43,805 bases of DNA. Source: an uncultured Clostridia bacterium. GTDB taxonomy: Bacteria > Bacillota > Clostridia > Christensenellales > UBA1242. Within the stretch, counting starts at the first letter, position 1. The number at the start of each line of letters is the position of its first letter. The notes below the pieces were generated by a model that was not told the origin of the DNA, searched no databases, and saw nothing but the letters and a program-made list of their open reading frames with translations. This document shows positions 1-9,471 of this stretch, piece after piece. The position numbers were made by a program, and so were the translations under genes. The stretch spans positions 1 to 43,805 of the forward strand of contig CAKVEY010000001.1 of NCBI GenBank assembly GCA_934746185.1, in the 5' to 3' direction.

Positions 1-1174
1 TTGTTGTAGCACCTGTTCGTGTAATTTCTTTTCTATCTAACATTTTAAGCAAATTTACAAAATTGTCAACTGTTAAAGTAATATTTTCTTCAAAATTTAA
101 TTCATTTTGCTTCATAAGTCTTAAAATATCGCTCATTATAAAGTTGCTAACTTGTTTTGGATTATCAAATTTTTTAATAGTTTCTTCAAAATAATCCGAA
201 ATTTGTTTATCATTTGTTAAAACTTTGGCGTCATATTCAGGTAGATTATATTTTTCAATATATTCTTTTCTTCTAACTCTTGGAAGTCTTGGAAGATTTT
301 TATAAATTTCTTCAACATAATCTTTATCAATTTTAATTGGTAATAAATCTGGGTCTGGGAAATATTTATAATCGTTACTTTCTTCTTTACTTCTTAAACT
401 AAAATTCTCACCTAATTCATCGTCCCAACGCAAAGTTTCTTGTTTTACAGTTTTGCCTTGGTTATATAAATTAATTTGTCTATTAATTTCATAATCTATT
501 GCTCGTTGAACAGCTTTAAAACTAGACATATTTTTCATTTCGGTTCTGTGATTTAACACTTTTGAACCTTTTTCTCTAACTGAAACATTAACATCGCAAC
601 GCAAACTACCTTCTTGCATTTTACAGTCCGAAACATCAATATACTTTAAAGTTTCTTTAATTGTATCTAACACTTTAACTGCTTCATCGCTTGAAGTTAT
701 ATCTGGTTCGGTTACTATTTCAATTAGTGGAACACTGCAACGGTTAAAATCAATTAAACTTGCATTTAACACTCCATCGTGAGTAAGTTTTCCTGCGTCT
801 TCTTCTAGGTGAATACGATTTAATCGAATAGATTTTTCTCCATTTTCAGTTTCAAAAGTTATTTTACCATTTAAGCAAATTGGTTTTTCTAGTTGACTTA
901 TTTGATAAGATTTAGGCAAATCTGGATAGAAATAATTTTTTCTTTCAAAAATTGCCATATCGTTAATATCACATTCAAAAGATAATCCTGCCTTTATGCA
1001 ATATTCAAACGCTTTTTTGTTTGGCACAGGAAGAGCACCCGGAAGCCCTAAACAAACTGGACAAACTTTACTATTGCTAGACGCACCGAATTTATTTTGA
1101 CAACTACAAAAGTTTTTTGTTTTTGTTTTTAATTCGCTATGAATTTCAAGCCCCATAACTGCTTCGTATTCCAT
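1..1174 (-). CDS. gatB: Aspartyl/glutamyl-tRNA amidotransferase subunit B (partial, 3' end outside window)
   Basis: The visible 391 codons start MEYEAVMGLEIHSEL and match the GatB catalytic core. GatB activates the carboxyl of mischarged Glu-tRNA(Gln) or Asp-tRNA(Asn) with ATP and passes ammonia from GatA to form Gln-tRNA or Asn-tRNA. Diagnostic stretches are the CSCQNKF...CPVCLGLPG cysteine pairs (a zinc site in the family), SYQISQLEKPI, HLEEDAGK and FNRCSVPLIEIVTEPD. The usual length is about 475 aa, so the C-terminal tRNA-binding YqeY-like domain lies beyond the window start. The ATG overlaps the gatA stop by one base (TAATG), which suggests translational coupling as the last gene of gatCAB. 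Identification is secure. Confidence 0.97.
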   Translation of the reverse strand, partial: MEYEAVMGLEIHSELKTKTKNFCSCQNKFGASSNSKVCPVCLGLPGALPVPNKKAFEYCIKAGLSFECDINDMAIFERKNYFYPDLPKSYQISQLEKPICLNGKITFETENGEKSIRLNRIHLEEDAGKLTHDGVLNASLIDFNRCSVPLIEIVTEPDITSSDEAVKVLDTIKETLKYIDVSDCKMQEGSLRCDVNVSVREKGSKVLNHRTEMKNMSSFKAVQRAIDYEINRQINLYNQGKTVKQETLRWDDELGENFSLRSKEESNDYKYFPDPDLLPIKIDKDYVEEIYKNLPRLPRVRRKEYIEKYNLPEYDAKVLTNDKQISDYFEETIKKFDNPKQVSNFIMSDILRLMKQNELNFEENITLTVDNFVNLLKMLDRKEITRTGATT

Positions 1175-2613
1175 TAAAAGTTTCCCCCTTTGTTAGTTTC
1201 AAAAAATTCTGCTGTGTTTAGTAATGTTTGTTCACTAAACTTATCACCTATTAATTGTAAACCTATTGGCATACCTAATTTATCGTTTCCACAAGGAATA
1301 CTTATTGCTGGAAGTGATGCAATATTAACAGGAACAGTGAATATATCACTTAAATACATTTTAATGTGGTCATTAATTTTTTCACCTATTTTAAATGCTG
1401 TAAAAGGTGAAGTTGGAGTTAAAATAACATCAACATTTTTAAACGCTTTATCAAATTCATTTTTAATAATTTGTTGAACTTTTTTCGCTTTTTTATAATA
1501 AGCATCATAATATCCACTAGATAAAACAAAGTTGCCTAACATTATTCTTCTTTTAACTTCTTTGCCAAAGCCTTCGGTTCGGCTTTTATAATATAAATCA
1601 ATTAAATCTTTACTATCACTTGCTCTATGACCATATCTTATACCATCATATCTACCTAAGTTACTGCACGCTTCGGCACAAGCAATTGTGTAATATGTAG
1701 GTAAAGATTTATCTATTTTATCAAGTTTAATTTCGATAATTTCTGCACCGTTATCTTTAAAGAATTTTATAGACTTATCAATTGCTTTTTTAACATCTTC
1801 GTCCATTCCCATTTCTAAAAAGTTTGTTGGAACACCAATCTTTAAGCCTTTTACATTAGGATTAAGATTTTTTAAATAATCTATTTTTTCACGATTTTCA
1901 CTAGTAAATTCTTTTTCGTCATAACCAGTAATAGCGTTTAACATAATAGCACAATCTTTAACTGTTTTTGTTAATGGCCCTATTTGGTCCAAACTACTAG
2001 CATAAGCAACTAAACCATAACGAGAAACTAAACCGTAAGTAGGTTTTAATCCAACAATTCCACAAAATGATGCTGGTTGACGAATTGAACCACCAGTGTC
2101 CGAACCTAAACTAGCGTAACATAAATTTGCTTTAACACTACAAGCACTACCACCACTACTGCCACCAGGAACTCTTGAATTATCAATAGGGTTTAAAACA
2201 TTGCCAAAAGCACTATTTTCGTTAGAACTGCCCATTGCAAATTCGTCCATATTTGCTTTACCTAGAATTATAGCACCTTCATTTTGTAATTTTTCCACAA
2301 CTGTTGCATTATAAATACTTTCATAATTTTCTAGCATTTTACTACCACAAGTAGTTTTTGTGCCAATTAAATTAATATTATCTTTAATAATAATAGGAAC
2401 GCCAGTTAAATAACTTCCTTTGCCTTCATCTAAAATTTTGTCTGCGTTTTCAGCTTCTTTTAGTGCTTCATTTGTTCTAACCGAAAGTAAAGCGTTTAGA
2501 TTTTTATTTTTTTCGATATTTTCTAAACATAATTTTGTTAGCATAACGCTTGTAACTTTTCTTTCTTTTAAAAGTTTGCTAATTTCATATAAACTTAAAT
2601 TTAAGTAATCCAT
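1174..2613 (-). CDS. gatA: Aspartyl/glutamyl-tRNA amidotransferase subunit A
   Basis: 479 aa, full length for GatA, the glutaminase subunit of the GatCAB amidotransferase. It frees ammonia from glutamine for transamidation of mischarged tRNA in the cytoplasm. It is an amidase-signature enzyme. The catalytic Lys is K77 (in PIIIKDNI), the cis-Ser is S152 (in GGSSGGSA) and the nucleophile is S176 (in SDTGGSIRQP), with the same spacing as characterised GatA enzymes. It sits between gatC and gatB with one-base TAATG overlaps at both ends. A G-rich ribosome binding site (GGGTGGTGG) lies in the end of gatC. Nothing unusual. Confidence 0.98.
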   Translation of the reverse strand: MDYLNLSLYEISKLLKERKVTSVMLTKLCLENIEKNKNLNALLSVRTNEALKEAENADKILDEGKGSYLTGVPIIIKDNINLIGTKTTCGSKMLENYESIYNATVVEKLQNEGAIILGKANMDEFAMGSSNENSAFGNVLNPIDNSRVPGGSSGGSACSVKANLCYASLGSDTGGSIRQPASFCGIVGLKPTYGLVSRYGLVAYASSLDQIGPLTKTVKDCAIMLNAITGYDEKEFTSENREKIDYLKNLNPNVKGLKIGVPTNFLEMGMDEDVKKAIDKSIKFFKDNGAEIIEIKLDKIDKSLPTYYTIACAEACSNLGRYDGIRYGHRASDSKDLIDLYYKSRTEGFGKEVKRRIMLGNFVLSSGYYDAYYKKAKKVQQIIKNEFDKAFKNVDVILTPTSPFTAFKIGEKINDHIKMYLSDIFTVPVNIASLPAISIPCGNDKLGMPIGLQLIGDKFSEQTLLNTAEFFETNKGGNF

Positions 2614-2897
2614 TATTCCACCACCCTAGGAACAACAACCATTCCCCTTGCACTTTTTTCACTATTTTTTATAACTTCTTGTACACTTAAACTTGGTTTA
2701 ACTTCATCTTCTCTTAAATTTTTTGCGTTTATAATTTTATTAAAAGTTTCAACTTCATCTGTGTTTACGCCTTGTAATTCGTCTATTTGACTTAAAGTTT
2801 TAGCAAATTCTTCTTTAAAATTTTCTATTTCATCATCGTTAAAATTTAAACGAGATAAACTCATTAAATGTTTAACTAAATCTGTTGTAATTTCCAT
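2613..2897 (-). CDS. gatC: Aspartyl/glutamyl-tRNA amidotransferase subunit C
   Basis: 94 aa, the normal size of GatC, the small subunit that wraps around GatA and stabilises the GatA-GatB complex. The N-terminal pattern LVKHLMSLSRLNFNDDEI and the middle LSQIDELQGVNTDEVE are typical of the family, as is the short C-terminal ending in VVVPRVVE. It is the first gene of gatCAB. The start is supported by AGGAG seven bases upstream, and a sigma-A-type promoter lies just before it. It overlaps gatA by one base. Confidence 0.96.
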   Translation of the reverse strand: MEITTDLVKHLMSLSRLNFNDDEIENFKEEFAKTLSQIDELQGVNTDEVETFNKIINAKNLREDEVKPSLSVQEVIKNSEKSARGMVVVPRVVE

Positions 2898-2915
2898 AAC
2901 ATCTCCTAACTCACT

Positions 2916-2944
2916 ATTATATAATAATATTAATATTTTATCAA
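2916..2944 (-). promoter_or_regulatory. Sigma-A-type promoter for gatCAB
   Basis: On the minus strand, TTGATA (2939-2944), a 17-bp spacer and TATAAT (2916-2921). The -35 box abuts the ligA stop codon, so gatCAB has its own promoter separate from pcrA-ligA. The leader would be only about 12 nt but contains AGGAG before the gatC ATG. Confidence 0.75.
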
Positions 2945-4900
2945 CTATTTATTTAATTTTTCTAATATTTCTTCTTCATTCATTGTTTTTATGCCTAATT
3001 TAGTTGCCTTATCTAGTTTACTTCCAGCGTCTTCACCTACAACAACTAAATCGGTATTTTTGCTAACACTACTAGTTACGCTAGCACCAAGTGATAATAA
3101 AATTTCAGTCAACTCTTCTCGTTTAAAGTTTTTTAGCGTTCCTGTTAAAACTATTGTTTTGTTATTAAAAAAGTTATCTTGTTGAATATTATTTTCTTTA
3201 ATTTCTTCAATTTTTACACCTTTTTCTAAAATTTTGTTTATTAAAACAATGTTTTTTTCATTTTTAAAATAATCTAAAATAGAATTTGCAACTATTTCGC
3301 CTATATCTTTGATTTTAATTAAGTCTTCACTTGTTGCATTTTTTAAGTTTTCTAAACTCTTAAATTCTTTTGCTAAATCTCTTGCTGTTTTTTTGCCAAC
3401 ATTTAAAATGCCTATTGCATATATAAATTTAGAAAGTGTAACATTTTTACTTTTTTCAATATTATTTAGTATATTTTGCGTCTTTTTCTCTTTAAAACTA
3501 TCAAGTTTAATTAAATCATCATAGGTTAAATCATATAAATCTGCAACACTTCGTAAAGACAATTTATCATAAAATAAATCAATAGTTTTATCGCTAATTC
3601 CATCAATATTCATAGCATCACGGCTAGCATAATGAACAATTCTTTCTTTTATTTGCTCTGGACAAGCATAAGTGTTATAGCAATATAAATTTGGACCTAC
3701 TGCTGTTAATTTGGCATTACAACTAGGACAATTAGTTATTTTTTCAATTTTTTCACTATTAGGTAATTTTTCAGCTAAACCTAAAATTTCAGGAATAACT
3801 TCGTTACTTCTACGAATAAAAACACGAGAATTTAACATTACTTTTTTACGCAAAATGTCTTCATAATTATTTAAAGTTGCTCTTGTTATTGTTGCACCAG
3901 CAAGTTCCACAGGCTCTAAAATTGCCCCCGGGGTTATTTTGCCTGTTCTTCCAACGGTCCAAACAATATCCTTTAAAATTGTTGATGTTTCTTCGGCTTC
4001 AAACTTAAACGCTAATGCCCATTTAGGAAATTTTATTGTGTAACCAAAAATTTCTCTATCTTTAACATTATTTAATTTTAAAACTGCCCCATCTATTAAA
4101 AAATCTAAACTATTTCGTGATACATCAATTTCTTCAAATGTTTGTTTAATTTCTTCAAAACTACCAGTCTTTTTAAAGTTTGCAACAACATAAAATTTGT
4201 TTTCTTTTAAAAAATCTTGCATTTCTTGTTGAGTTTTAAAGGTTTTACCTTCAATATAATTTACAGAGTAACAAATAACATCTAAATTTCTGCTTTTTGT
4301 AATTTTAGGGTCTAAATTTCTAAGCCCACCAGCAGCAGCATTTCGAGCATTTTTTAACAAATCGTCTGGGTGAAGTTTATTATATTTTTCAAGTGCCGAA
4401 AGTTTCATAATACATTCGCCTTGAACTACAACTGTTTGTTTATAATTAATTGTAAGTGGCACAGTTCTAATTGTTTTTACTTGTGCTAAAACATCTTCAC
4501 CAACTTGACCATTGCCACGAGTGGTTGCTTTTGTTAGTATGCCATTTTCATAGGTTAAAACGCAAGAAAGACCATCATATTTATAGTCTAAAACAAATTC
4601 TGCATTACTTACTTTGCTTTTTATATCACTAACCCATTTTTCTAAATCTTCATAATTATTTACTTTTTCAAGCGAAAAAAGTGGAACAATATGTTCTTGT
4701 TTTTTAAACCCTTTTAAAATTTCGCCACCTACTTTTTGACTAGGTGAATTAGGAAGAATAATTCCCGTTTCTTTTTCTAGTTTTAAAAGTTCATCATAAA
4801 GTTTATCCCACTCCTTATCACTTATTGTGGGATTATCTAAAACATAGTAGTTATAGTTATGTTTATTTAAAATTTCAACTAATTCGTGTAGTCTATCCAT
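2945..4900 (-). CDS. ligA: NAD+-dependent DNA ligase LigA
   Basis: 651 aa, close to the usual 665-670. It seals nicks in DNA using NAD+ during replication and repair. Domains in order: N-terminal Ia/adenylation domain with the adenylated lysine K107 in the KYDG motif, OB fold (VGRTGKITPGAILEPV), a four-cysteine zinc finger (CPSC...C...ACPEQ), helix-hairpin-helix repeats (NIDGISDKTI, IYAIGILNVGKKTA, IKDIGEIVANSI) and a C-terminal BRCT domain (KTIVLTGTLKNFKREEL). It follows pcrA by 11 bp on the same strand, the classic pcrA-ligA arrangement of Bacillota. All catalytic landmarks are present. Confidence 0.98.
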   Translation of the reverse strand: MDRLHELVEILNKHNYNYYVLDNPTISDKEWDKLYDELLKLEKETGIILPNSPSQKVGGEILKGFKKQEHIVPLFSLEKVNNYEDLEKWVSDIKSKVSNAEFVLDYKYDGLSCVLTYENGILTKATTRGNGQVGEDVLAQVKTIRTVPLTINYKQTVVVQGECIMKLSALEKYNKLHPDDLLKNARNAAAGGLRNLDPKITKSRNLDVICYSVNYIEGKTFKTQQEMQDFLKENKFYVVANFKKTGSFEEIKQTFEEIDVSRNSLDFLIDGAVLKLNNVKDREIFGYTIKFPKWALAFKFEAEETSTILKDIVWTVGRTGKITPGAILEPVELAGATITRATLNNYEDILRKKVMLNSRVFIRRSNEVIPEILGLAEKLPNSEKIEKITNCPSCNAKLTAVGPNLYCYNTYACPEQIKERIVHYASRDAMNIDGISDKTIDLFYDKLSLRSVADLYDLTYDDLIKLDSFKEKKTQNILNNIEKSKNVTLSKFIYAIGILNVGKKTARDLAKEFKSLENLKNATSEDLIKIKDIGEIVANSILDYFKNEKNIVLINKILEKGVKIEEIKENNIQQDNFFNNKTIVLTGTLKNFKREELTEILLSLGASVTSSVSKNTDLVVVGEDAGSKLDKATKLGIKTMNEEEILEKLNK

Positions 4901-4911
4901 CTTAATTCCTT

Positions 4912-7140
4912 TTATATTTTTGTTAACGGTGCTAAATTTAGCATCAATTCTTTAATACCAATTCTTTTAAAGTTAATTTTGCCCATATCACCATTTACCG
5001 ATAAAATAATTCCTTCGCCAAATTTAGTATGTAAAACTTTATCTCCCACCTTAAAATCTTTATCGTCAACAGATTTCATTTTAACTTCGGTGGCACTTTT
5101 AATAGTTTCATTTACATTATTAGGCACAGCAAAATCGTCTAATGAATTATTAAAACTTTTATAATTATTGTAAGAATTATAATTGTTTTTTTGATAGCCA
5201 TTATTGTAACTATCACTTTTTATGTAATTATTCTCATAAACTGGTTTTTCAAAACCTAAATCTTTAATATAACTAGACACTCTTTCATCGCGAGTATAGC
5301 CATACATAAATCTTCTTTTGCAACTAGATAGATATAGTCTTTCCATACCACGAGTTAAAGCAACATACATAAGTCTTCGTTCTTCTTCTTCATCGCAATC
5401 GCTATCTTGCCTATAAAGAGGAAAAATTCCATCTTCTAGCCCTATTATAAACACGCATTTAAACTCTAAGCCCTTACTTGCGTGCACTGTTGCAATAGTA
5501 ACGCAATCTTCATCTTCGTTATAACTATCCATATCGCTAACAAGAGTTACACTTTGTAAATAAGACGAAAGCGATGCGTCTTCGTTATTTTTGTAATATT
5601 CTTTAATAGATAAAACCAATTGTTCAATATTTAGCATTCGGTTTTTATCTTCTTCGTCTTTGTTTAAAAAACTTTCTAAATTTAATTTTTCAATAATATA
5701 TTCAACCAAATCGACTAAATTTAATTCATCTTTTTGCTTAATAAAATCTAAAAATAAATATTGAAGATTTAATAGTTTTGTTAAAGTTGCACCTTTTACA
5801 TCATAATTTTGTACATTTAACAAATTTTCAAGCATACTTTTAGAACTATCAAGAGCCTTTAAGTTTTCAATAGTTGCTTCACCAATATTTCGTTTAGGCC
5901 AGTTTGCAATTTTAGCAAAACTAACATCATCTTTAATGTTATTTAGCACTTTTAAATATGCTAAAAAGTTTTTAATTTCTAACCTATCATAGAACTTCAT
6001 ACCACCATATACACGATAGTTTATACCATAGTTTAAAAGTTTTTCTTCTATGTTCCTTGTAAGTGAGTTAAGTCTTACAAGCACGGCAATATCTTTATAA
6101 TTATAGTTATTAAAGTTATGTAGTGAATAAATTGTACTTGCCACATTTTCAGCTTCTTCTCTTTCATCATAGCACTTTTTATATTCAATTTGCTCACCAA
6201 GAGCATTATCTGTCCATAATTTTTTATCTATACGCTGAATATTTTTAGAAATAATTTTATTAGCGCCTTCAATAATTTTTTTAGTACTTCGATAATTTTG
6301 CTCTAACTTTATAATTTCAACATTATCAAAATCTTTTGTAAAGTTAGAAATATTTTTATAGTTTGCCCCTCTCCAACTATAAATACATTGGTCTTCATCG
6401 CCTACTACAAAAACATTGTTATCATTTCCTGCCAAAAGTTTAATAAAATCATATTGAATTTCGTTTGTATCTTGAAATTCATCTATTAAAATATGTTTAA
6501 ATTTATTTCTATAATATTTTAAAACATTTTCATTAATGCTTAAAAGCAAGTATGTTTTTTGTAGTAAATCATCAAAGTCAAAAGCGTTATTTTCACGCAT
6601 TTTATTTTCATATTTTTTTATAAACTCTATTATTTCTTCAATATCATTTTCAAAATAGTGGTCGTTTAAGTAGTTTTCTAAACTTTGAAATTTATTTTTA
6701 TAATTTGATATATGGAATAATAAATTTTTCTTAAACTTATCATCTTCAATTTTTTCATTTTTTAGTATTTCGGTTACAACTTTATTTTTATCTGCTTCGT
6801 CATAAATAGTAAAATTAGAATTATAGCCACTTAGTTTACTAGCATTTTCTCGTAAAATTCTAACACAACTAGAATGAAAAGTACTTATCCAAAGCCTTGA
6901 AACATTTAGTCCTTTTTTACTCAATCTTTCTTTCATAACACTACTTGCTTTGTTAGTAAAAGTTATTGCCAAAATATTATCGGGATTAATATATTTACAA
7001 TTTATTAAATTTAAAATTCTTTCAGTTAAAACTCTTGTTTTTCCACTACCTGCACCAGCTGTTACTAAAATATGTTTGCTATTTGATAAAACAGCAATTT
7101 TTTGCATTTCATTAAGTTTTAAATTTAAAAAATTTTCCAT
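4912..7140 (-). CDS. pcrA: ATP-dependent DNA helicase PcrA/UvrD
   Basis: 742 aa, superfamily 1A 3'-5' helicase used in repair and in clearing replication or transcription conflicts. Walker A AGAGSGKT is at residues 28-35, the Walker B/Q region is LIDEFQDTN, motif III is VVGDEDQCIYSWRGA and motif V/VI includes VHASKGLEF and YVALTRGMERLYL. An Asn/Tyr-rich linker precedes a C-terminal Tudor-like segment (FKVGDKVLHTKFGEGIILSV), the RNA-polymerase-binding module seen in PcrA. There is no Shine-Dalgarno sequence. TATAAT ends exactly six bases before the ATG, so the mRNA is probably leaderless. ligA follows in the same transcript. Confidence 0.97.
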   Translation of the reverse strand: MENFLNLKLNEMQKIAVLSNSKHILVTAGAGSGKTRVLTERILNLINCKYINPDNILAITFTNKASSVMKERLSKKGLNVSRLWISTFHSSCVRILRENASKLSGYNSNFTIYDEADKNKVVTEILKNEKIEDDKFKKNLLFHISNYKNKFQSLENYLNDHYFENDIEEIIEFIKKYENKMRENNAFDFDDLLQKTYLLLSINENVLKYYRNKFKHILIDEFQDTNEIQYDFIKLLAGNDNNVFVVGDEDQCIYSWRGANYKNISNFTKDFDNVEIIKLEQNYRSTKKIIEGANKIISKNIQRIDKKLWTDNALGEQIEYKKCYDEREEAENVASTIYSLHNFNNYNYKDIAVLVRLNSLTRNIEEKLLNYGINYRVYGGMKFYDRLEIKNFLAYLKVLNNIKDDVSFAKIANWPKRNIGEATIENLKALDSSKSMLENLLNVQNYDVKGATLTKLLNLQYLFLDFIKQKDELNLVDLVEYIIEKLNLESFLNKDEEDKNRMLNIEQLVLSIKEYYKNNEDASLSSYLQSVTLVSDMDSYNEDEDCVTIATVHASKGLEFKCVFIIGLEDGIFPLYRQDSDCDEEEERRLMYVALTRGMERLYLSSCKRRFMYGYTRDERVSSYIKDLGFEKPVYENNYIKSDSYNNGYQKNNYNSYNNYKSFNNSLDDFAVPNNVNETIKSATEVKMKSVDDKDFKVGDKVLHTKFGEGIILSVNGDMGKINFKRIGIKELMLNLAPLTKI

Positions 7141-7146
7141 AATTTC

Positions 7147-7176
7147 ATTATATCATAAACCCTATTATATTTTCAA
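7147..7176 (-). promoter_or_regulatory. Promoter of pcrA-ligA, predicted leaderless
   Basis: Minus strand TTGAAA (7171-7176), 18-bp spacer ending TATGA (extended -10) and TATAAT (7147-7152), then GAAATT and the ATG at 7140. The predicted transcription start falls on or beside the start codon. Confidence 0.65.
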
Positions 7177-7205
7177 ATATTTAGGCTAATTTTTAAAATT
7201 TAGTA

Positions 7206-7234
7206 TTGACAATTATACTAATTTAGTTTATAGT
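7206..7234 (+). promoter_or_regulatory. Sigma-A-type promoter for the 7267 gene
   Basis: TTGACA (7206-7211), 17-bp spacer, TATAGT (7229-7234). It drives the unknown 322-aa gene with a leader of about 25 nt carrying AAAGGA. It is back to back with the pcrA promoter. Confidence 0.75.
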
Positions 7235-7266
7235 TTAATTAGAAAAAATTATAAAGGAATTTTAAA

Positions 7267-8235
7267 ATGTTAGATATTATTTATAGCAAAGTTTTAAAAT
7301 ATTTTAACGAAACAACAAAGTTGGGTTTATCAACTGAAAGTCAAGAAAAATTAGTTAACAATTATATAGCAAAAATTTATAAAAATTTTATTCCAACGCG
7401 AGATTTTTATGTAATAAGTTATGCTAATAAAGACAATTTAAAACAATATTCACAAGCATATTATGATAAATACACAAACACTTTTTTAGCACAAGATTTG
7501 CAAAAATTTAATAATGAAGAATTTAAAAAAGTTTTTGTAAGAACTGGTTTTTTAACTTTTAAAGATATTCTTATGAATCAATTAACTATTGCTTACTATA
7601 AAGAAGGCGTTAAAAGTTTAATTAAACTTTTACGAAAATGTGGTTACGACATTGAGCAAGTAAATTACTTTTTATCACAATTTAAAAATAATGATTCAAA
7701 TACTGACACTAACACAAATACAAACTCAAAGAAAAATGAAACCGAAGATAAAAAACCTGCAAGTCTTATGGACGCAGTATATAAAGATATTCGTAACTTC
7801 TTTTTACAAAATTATCTTTCAACAAGCCCTTTTAGAGTGGTTAATGTAAATCATCACAGCGAAAGCGTTTGCTATGATATTTTTACTAATGGTTATAGTG
7901 ATAGACATCTTTACGTTATTAAAGACAATATAACAAAAGAATATATGCAATGTTTTTATGATAAAAAGATAAAAAAATATATAACACAAAATTCAAGGAC
8001 ATTAGACAAAAAAGAATTTAAAAAACTATATGTTAGAAAAGGTTGTTTAAATTTTGATGAACTTAGATATAATGTTGGTTTAGAAATTTATAAGAAACAA
8101 GGTGAAGATACCTGCTTTAAATGGTTAAGAAAATGGCTAAACGAACCACAAGTTTATATTATTATAGAAAACTATAAATCAAACCTAATAGATACACCTT
8201 TAAGTGAGAATATAAACGAAGAATATACAAAATAA
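7267..8235 (+). CDS. Uncharacterised protein with an internal duplication
   Basis: 322 aa, family not recognised. No signal peptide or membrane segment, so probably cytoplasmic. Residues about 66-126 align without gaps to about 231-291: YDKYTNTF...EEFKKVFVRTGFLTF...YYKEG...LLRKC against YDKKIKKY...KEFKKLYVRKGCLNF...YKKQG...WLRKW. The protein is thus two copies of one roughly 130-aa basic, aromatic-rich module, joined by an Asn/Thr/Lys-rich linker at about 141-165. It has its own promoter, a good ribosome binding site (AAAGGA) and its own terminator, so it is a well-formed monocistronic gene. No catalytic motif was seen and function is unknown. Confidence 0.8.
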   Translation: MLDIIYSKVLKYFNETTKLGLSTESQEKLVNNYIAKIYKNFIPTRDFYVISYANKDNLKQYSQAYYDKYTNTFLAQDLQKFNNEEFKKVFVRTGFLTFKDILMNQLTIAYYKEGVKSLIKLLRKCGYDIEQVNYFLSQFKNNDSNTDTNTNTNSKKNETEDKKPASLMDAVYKDIRNFFLQNYLSTSPFRVVNVNHHSESVCYDIFTNGYSDRHLYVIKDNITKEYMQCFYDKKIKKYITQNSRTLDKKEFKKLYVRKGCLNFDELRYNVGLEIYKKQGEDTCFKWLRKWLNEPQVYIIIENYKSNLIDTPLSENINEEYTK

Positions 8236-8263
8236 AAAATCGTAATTTTTACGATTTTTTTAT
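8236..8263 (+). terminator. Intrinsic terminator of the 7267 gene
   Basis: Directly after the TAA: AAAATCGTAA (8236-8245), loop TTT, TTACGATTTT (8249-8258), then a T-run. It is a perfect 10-bp stem. It may also serve the convergent subtilase transcript on the other strand. Confidence 0.8.
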
Positions 8264-8334
8264 TTTTAATTTATTTAAAATTTATATTTTTTAATTTTAT
8301 TTTATTTTTCCTTTTTTAACTTCACTTATAATTA

Positions 8335-9471
8335 TTATATATCTGCATTTATTATGCCATAACCTTCTATATTTTTATCTTTTAAAATACTTTTACAATT
8401 TGTTAATAAAATGTACTTTAATTGATTAGGGGTTATTTTAGGATATTTTTGAATTAGTAAAGCACATACGCCTGCAACTATTGGCGTTGCCACGCTAGTT
8501 CCACTCATTTTAGTAAAAAATTTGCTATTATTTTTTAAACCTTTAATGTTTACGCCACTTGCAATACAATCGGGCTTATAAAAGTTAAACGCAGGTCCAC
8601 GAGAAGAAAATTCTGCAACTTCAAAATTGCTTTCATTATAGTTTCCGTTTTCATCTCGTTTATCGTTTAACGCTCCAACCGTTATAATTTTACTTGAAAT
8701 TCCGGGGCTTTTTATTGTTTCAACTTCTGGTCCACTATTTCCTGCTGCTGCAACAACTACTATTCCACTATTCCATAATCTTTCAGCGCCAATTAATAAT
8801 GGGTCGTTACTCTTTAAAGGCGTAGCACCAAAACTCATACACACAACTTTTATATTATATTTATCCTTATTATCATAAATCCATTGCATCGCTTCTAAAA
8901 TTGTAAACGCTCCCGTTTCACCGTGATTATCTAACGCTTTTAAACTAATTATATTAGAATTTGGAGCAACACCTTTGTAATGCTTATCAATGTTGCCCTT
9001 TCCTGCAATAACGCCAGCAACAAATGTCCCGTGTCCGTTATCGTCATAAGGATAAATTTTTTCTTTAACAAAATCTTTAAAATATATTATTTTATTTTTA
9101 GGATAAACAAAATCTATATGTGGATAAATTCCCGTATCTATAACAGCAATAGTAACATTTTCTCCCGTAATATTTTCACTATGTAATTTATCAACATTAA
9201 TTATTTTTTTAGCAATATCAATTTGAGCAAATACTTTTGCTTCGCTAGTTATGTAGTCTATATGATTAAAATTTGCTAAATTATATATGTTTGTTTTATC
9301 AAGTTTTAAACCGAAAGCGTTTATAAACGGAAACTCAATAAAATTAAATTCTTTTTCTAAATATTTTTTTGTTATGTAAAAATTATTAGAATATACTAAA
9401 CATTCTAATTTTTTGTCGTTTAAACTTAATAGTTCAACTTCTTTTATTAAATTTGGGTCGATTTTCTTCAT
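8335..9471 (-). CDS. S8 family serine peptidase (subtilase), cytoplasmic AprX-like
   Basis: 378 aa. The catalytic triad is complete: D112 in AVIDTGIYPH, H147 in DNGHGTFVAG and S326 in MSGTSVATP, with oxyanion residue N245 in AAAGNSGP. The N-terminal 90 residues form a short prodomain-like segment, but there is no signal peptide, so the enzyme probably acts inside the cell, like AprX or the intracellular subtilisins. The start codon overlaps the stop of an upstream 92-aa gene by one base (TAATG), implying coupled translation with a partner protein. Substrate unknown. The genome is sporulating, so a developmental role is possible but unproven. Confidence 0.93.
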   Translation of the reverse strand: MKKIDPNLIKEVELLSLNDKKLECLVYSNNFYITKKYLEKEFNFIEFPFINAFGLKLDKTNIYNLANFNHIDYITSEAKVFAQIDIAKKIINVDKLHSENITGENVTIAVIDTGIYPHIDFVYPKNKIIYFKDFVKEKIYPYDDNGHGTFVAGVIAGKGNIDKHYKGVAPNSNIISLKALDNHGETGAFTILEAMQWIYDNKDKYNIKVVCMSFGATPLKSNDPLLIGAERLWNSGIVVVAAAGNSGPEVETIKSPGISSKIITVGALNDKRDENGNYNESNFEVAEFSSRGPAFNFYKPDCIASGVNIKGLKNNSKFFTKMSGTSVATPIVAGVCALLIQKYPKITPNQLKYILLTNCKSILKDKNIEGYGIINADI

